Of a stretch of DNA of 64,000 nt, positions 28,101-34,100 are shown piece by piece (within the stretch, counting starts at the first letter, position 1; the number at the start of each line of letters is the position of its first letter). Source of the stretch: Diplonema papillatum (lineage: Eukaryota; Euglenozoa; Diplonemea; Diplonemida; Diplonemidae). The position numbers were made by a program, and so were the translations under genes. Where the stretch lies: the NCBI GenBank assembly GCA_030068145.1, contig JAPJBO010000240.1, forward strand, positions 203,151 to 267,150. The letters run 5' to 3'. The notes under the pieces are model-generated. The model was not told where the DNA came from. It searched no databases and saw nothing but the letters and a program-made list of their open reading frames with translations.

Positions 28101-31100
28101 CGCGCGAATTGTACCGTCGATGAGTGCGCGGCGTCCTGTGACACGTGCGAGGGCGGCGTGTGCAGTGCAGGGGTGGCGGTGCAGTCGTGCAACGATCCGG
28201 ACACGAGCGAGCACGCGTTGTCGGACTGGACGTGCACGTGCGGGACCACGTCTGTCAGCGCCACCGCCAGGCAGGCTAACTGCCCGTTCGACGAGTGCAG
28301 CGAAGCGTGCAAAACGTGCGCGAATCAGACGTGCGCGGCTGTCGAACAGTTCTGCAGCGACCCGGGGGCGATGTCGCTGTCCCTGTCGGATTGGTCGTGC
28401 ACGTGCCCCCCGCCGGCGTTGAATGCGTCTCTGACGTCAGCGGTCTCGTCGTGCGACGTGAACGAGTGCGCGCTGCCCACGCCGGCGGGCACGTGCGCCG
28501 CGCTGAACCAAACGTGTACCGACCCGAGCAAGGAAACGGCCGACGACTGGCGATGCGAGTGCGAGCTTCCACTGAACGGGTCCGCCACCGCGCGCGGAGC
28601 GGACTGCACCCTCGACGAGTGCACGGCGTCGTGCGAAACGTGCGAAAACGGCGCGTGCAACGAGGACAGCCCCGTGCCGCAAACCTGCCACGACCCCGAC
28701 GTGCGCGCGGACTCATTGTCGGACTGGACGTGCACGTGCTCGGCCAGCACCGCCGTCGGTCGATCAGCGAACTGCGACTACGACGAGTGCACTGCCGATT
28801 GCGACGCATGTGCCCGCGGAGTCTGCGAAGAAAACAGACAGTCGTGCCAGGACCCGAAGCGGAAGGTGAAGTCCCTCGGCGACTGGTTCTGCTCGTGTCC
28901 GGCCCCCTCGCAAGCCGTACAAGTCGGTGGCGCTGTCTCCTCCTGCGTGTTCGACGAATGTGTGATACACAACACGACGTGCACCAACGTCGACCAGGAC
29001 TGCGTCGACCACAACACGGGAGCTGGCGGGTCCGACTGGGAGTGTGTGTGCAGGCAGCCGGCAAGCGGCGCGCAAACAGCTGGAGTCGCGTCGTGCACCA
29101 TTGACGAGTGTGACGCGGCGTGCGAGACGTGCGAGAACGGCACGTGCTCGGGCGCGCAGCCGGCGCAGCTGTGCCTCGATGCGGACATCGGCTCGCAGTC
29201 GCTGTCCGACTGGGTCTGCAGCTGCCCGCTCGAAAACAAGACCCGTGTCGCCGCCGCGGCTGACTGCTCTCTGGACGAGTGCACAGCCACGTGCGAGACG
29301 TGCGCGGGCGCGACGTGTGAGGAGGCGGATCAAGCTTGCCACGATCTCGGGCCGACAGAGTCGTCGTTGGGGGACTGGAGGTGCATGTGTCGCGAAGGGG
29401 GGTCAAACCGCTCGGCGGCTGTTTCAGCCGTCGTAAACTGCTCCTTCGATGAGTGCGACAGGACGCGGGCGACCTGCAGCCAAGCGGGGCAGATCTGCGT
29501 GGACGAGGACCACTCCGTAGCGGGCGACTGGCGGTGCGTGTGCCCGGAACCCGGTAGAGGTGACGCGGTTGCGGGAGTGGCGGTGTGCCTCCTCGACGAG
29601 TGCGCGGACACTTGCGCCACCTGCGAGAACGGCGCCTGCTCCGCCCCGGACACCGGGGTGAAGCAGACGTGCAGCGACCCGAACCAGAACGCCACCGCAA
29701 CCTCCGACTGGATGTGCGTCTGCGACGGCACGACGCCGGCGCGGGCGGCGGTCGCAGGCGTGGCTGACTGCCCCTTCGACGAGTGCACCGCCACGTGCGG
29801 CAGCTGCGCGGCGGCGAACTGCTCGCAGGCCGGCCAGATCTGCGTAGACGCGCGCGCGATGTCGAGCTCCCTCGGCGACTGGATCTGCGTGTGCGCGCCG
29901 CCGGCGATGGGGAAGAGCGCGGTAGCGGCGCCGGTCGCTGACTGCTCGCACGACGAGTGCTCCGATGCGGAGCACGCGGCCCTCTGCGAAGCAGCCGGGC
30001 AGAAGTGCATCGACGACGACCATCTCGTCATGGGCGACTGGATCTGCGCGTGCGAGGCCCCGCTGGAAGGGCAGGCGTTGCGGTCGATCGCCGGGTGCTC
30101 CATCGACGAATGCGCAGCGACGTGCCCTTCGTGCCACGGGGGGGAGTGCACGGCCGCTAAGCAGGACTGCGAGGACCCGAACAACAGCTCGAAGTCGTTG
30201 TCCGACTGGCTGTGCTCGTGCGGGACCTACAGCACCGGAGCCGCCGTGGGGGCTCCCGCGCACTGCGTCTTGGACGAGTGCGTCGGAGACTGCGAGCACT
30301 GCGAGCTGGGGCGGTGCGCGGCAGCGAACCAAACGTGCCACGACCCGGACAAGACGGCCACGTCGATATCTGACTGGACCTGCTCCTGCCGTGCGCCGGC
30401 TTTCGGCATCAACGTCCGGGGCCCGGCGGCGAGCTGCGTCGTCGACGAGTGCGCGCAGGCGGAAAACGCGGGCGCGTGCCTGCTCCATGGGCAGACCTGC
30501 GTCGACCCCGACACGACGGCGGGCAGTCTGAACGACTGGGAGTGCCACTGCGTGGTTCCCCCCGCGGCTGAGGCGGCGAAGAGGGTCGGGGCCGCTGCGT
30601 TGTGCAGCTACTCGGGCGAGTGCGCGACCGACAGCGCTGCGAAGCGGTGCAAGGAGTTTGGGAACCTGTGCTACGACTACGGATCGGACGGCGACTGGGA
30701 GTGCCACTGCACGCCGCCGTTGACGGGGGCCGTCGGCAACGCAACCTCCGACATCGAGTGCACGCTCGATGAGTGCGCGGAGACGTGCAATACGTGTGCG
30801 ACGACCCTCGGTTCGACGGTAAACGCATGCGATGCCGTGGGACAGACGTGTGTGGACCCCGACCTGAAGCAGCTGCATGACTGGATGTGCGTGTGTCCGT
30901 CGCCGTCGACATCGTCGAGCGTCGCGGGCCCCGCCCTCGTTTGCGAGATCGACGAGTGCGGCGCCGGCCTTTGCGCCACGTGCGCCAACGACACGTGCGC
31001 CGCCGCCGGCCAGCTCTGCGACGACCCGGACAGAAGCGTCTTCGCGCTGTCCGACTGGACCTGCTCGTGCGTGCCGCCGGGCGCTGGGGCCGCGACCGGC

Positions 31101-34100
31101 CAGGCGGCGCACTGCGCGTGCGACGAGTGCCTCTCGCCGACGGTGTGCGCCGCGGCAGACCAGACGTGCACAGACCCGAACACGACGTGCGCCGCCGCAG
31201 GGGCGGGCGACTTTGTCTGCGCGTGCAAGGCGCCGTTCAGCGGGTTCGCCACCGGCGTGGCAGCGCTGTGCGGGGTCGACGAGTGCGAGGAGTTCAACCT
31301 GACGTGCGTCGCTGAAGGGCAGGTGTGCTACGATCCGGATGTATCCGCGATGGGCGATTGGGGTTGCGCGTGCGCAGAACCTGCGTCCGGGTCGGCTGCG
31401 GGTGCGGTCGCCACGTGTGTGTTGGACGAGTGCACGGCGGAGTGTTCGCACTGCGCAAACGGAGTGTGCGGCACCGGCACCGGACGGCAGCTGTGCGTCG
31501 ACCCGGACCGCAACGCCACGTCCACCAACGACTGGATGTGCGTTTGCGTGCAGCCTGGCGCCGGCGCCGCAACCCGCCGCCCCGCGGCTTGCGTCTGCGA
31601 CGAGTGCCTGACCACGCGCGTCTGCGCCCTCGCGGACCAGCTTTGCCGAGATCCCAACACGACGTGCCACGCCGATTCCACCAACGACTACCTCTGCGAA
31701 TGCTCACCCCCAAAAACGGGAGTTGCTGCTGCGCAACCAGCCTCGTGCACCACAGACGAGTGCACGGATTACGCGTACATTTGCGAAGTCGTTGGGCAAG
31801 CGTGCCTGGACCCGGATCAAGGTAAAAGCAACGACTGGCGGTGCGAGTGCGACCTGCCGTCTACCGGAGTCGGTCTTATGCAGCCCGCCGCATGCTCTCT
31901 GAATGAATGTCAGGAGAGCTGTCCCCACTGCTCCAACCGGCAGTGTGAACTGGCCGGACAAACGTGTGCCGACCCTGATGAATTCTCAATCCGAGACTGG
32001 ACGTGTACATGCGTCTTGCCAGGAAAAGGAGAGGCTACAGGGCAGGCCGCAACGTGTGTCTGCAATGAGTGCTTGACAGTGACAGTTTGCAAAGAAGCAG
32101 GTCAGACGTGCTACGATAGGAACACCAGCTGCGGCGACACGCCCGACTTCGAGTGCAGCTGCACGCCACCGGAGATGGGCATCGGTGTTGGCGAGATTGC
32201 GGCGTGCGGCGACAACGAGTGTGACACAGAAGCATCGGCATGCATCAACGCCGGGCAGACTTGTGTTGACTACGAACTTGCAACCCCAGGCACGTGGCAA
32301 TGCAAATGCCCCCATCCAGCTTCTGGCGTAGAACTGATGGCGCCGGCGATATGCATTCTCAACGAATGCGACACAGAGTGTGCTCACTGTGCAAACGGAA
32401 CGTGCGAGAGAGGTGGTCAGGTTTGCCATGACCCAGACCCCAGCGACGCATCTACAAACGATTGGATGTGCCTGTGCTACGAAGGCGCTGGTAAAGCGAC
32501 AGGCAAGACAGCGGCCTGCGTATGCAACGACTGCTTGACGGACACCACCTGCGAAGACGCGGGGCAAAAATGCACAGACGGAAACACGACGTGCCACGGG
32601 GGCAAGGCTCCGGACTTCGTGTGCTCCTGCCACCTGCCGAAAACAGGCTCTGCCGTCGCGGAGGTTGCGGCTTGCGAGATGGACGAATGCTCCGTGTTTG
32701 AAGCTGTCTGCGCGCATGCGAACCAGACGTGTCTCGACGCTGATCGGACAGGGGACAACAACTGGGTGTGTCGCTGTCAGGAGCCGTCGGATGTTGTGGA
32801 AACCACCGCCCCGGCAACGTGTGTGTACACCCTGGACGAGTGCACGGAAACGTGTCCGCATTGTGCGAACGGAACGTGCAGCGCGGCTGGGCAAGAGTGC
32901 AACGACCCGCACCACAGCTCGCTGTCGACCCACGACTGGACGTGCAACTGCAAGTCGCCTGCCACAGGGAAGGCCACCGGCAGCCCGGCGCTGTGCGCGT
33001 GCGATGAATGCCTGCGCAGCTCGGTCTGCGTCGACGCAGGGCAGGATTGCTACGACACCAACACGACGTGCGGAGGGGAGCCAGACTTCGAATGTGCCTG
33101 CAAGTCGCCCTCCACCGGCGCCGCCGTTGGCGAACCCGCGCTGTGCGGGGTGAATGAATGCGCGTCTCACGGAACCGTCTGCCTGCGGGTAGGGCAGGTG
33201 TGCTTCGAACCCAACGCGACGCAAGCCGCGGACTGGCAGTGCCTCTGCCCGCCGGGAGCGTCCGGAGACGCGGGGCAGCAGCAGGCGGCGAAGAAATGCG
33301 CGCTCAACGAGTGCGAGGTCGCCTGCGCAACGTGCGCGAACGGTGTCTGCGCAGCCGCTGGGCAGAGCTGCTTCGACACCGACACTGACCCGTTCAGCCC
33401 GAATGACTGGGTATGCAAGTGTCTCGCGCCGTCGTCGAGCGAAGCATCGCTGGGCCCTGCCGTCTGCCGCGTCGACGAGTGCACCGGGAACCCGTGCGCC
33501 GAAGGCTGCGAAGCGGGGTCGTCGGACTGCCTGCAGACGTGCCACGACTCCAACACGAGCGCCGTGAGCCTCGGAGACTATACCTGCGCGTGCCCGCCGC
33601 CCTCTGGCAATGTCTCCTCCACCGGCAAACCCGCCAATTGCGGACGCGGCGGCAGCGGTGGTAGCAGCAGCCCCGCGCCGTCGGCTGAGCGCGAATGCGA
33701 GGCGCTGAGCTATTCTTTGGACGCCTGCGAGCAGGCGCCCGAGTGCGAATGGACGTCGGGGGCGTGCGCGGCCATCGATTGCGACTTCGACGGACGGCGA
33801 GACTGCAGCGCCAGGGCGGCGTGCGAGTGGGCGGAAGGCGAGTGCGTCGCGTCAAAACCGTGCGGCAGGCGTGGGCTGGCCGCGTGCGAAGCAGGTGACC
33901 GGTGCCGCATCCTGCACGGCGCGTGCGTCATGAACCCGGTGCACGGCGTCTGCCAGGGTGGCTGCTGCCACTGCGAGCACGGCTGGTCTGGCCACGAGTG
34001 CAGTGCCTGCGACTTCGCGCGGAACCCGGACGGATCGTGCGCCGTCTGCTCGCGGCGGGAAACATGCAGCGGCCACGGCTCGTGCAGCCCGGCCCGCCTG

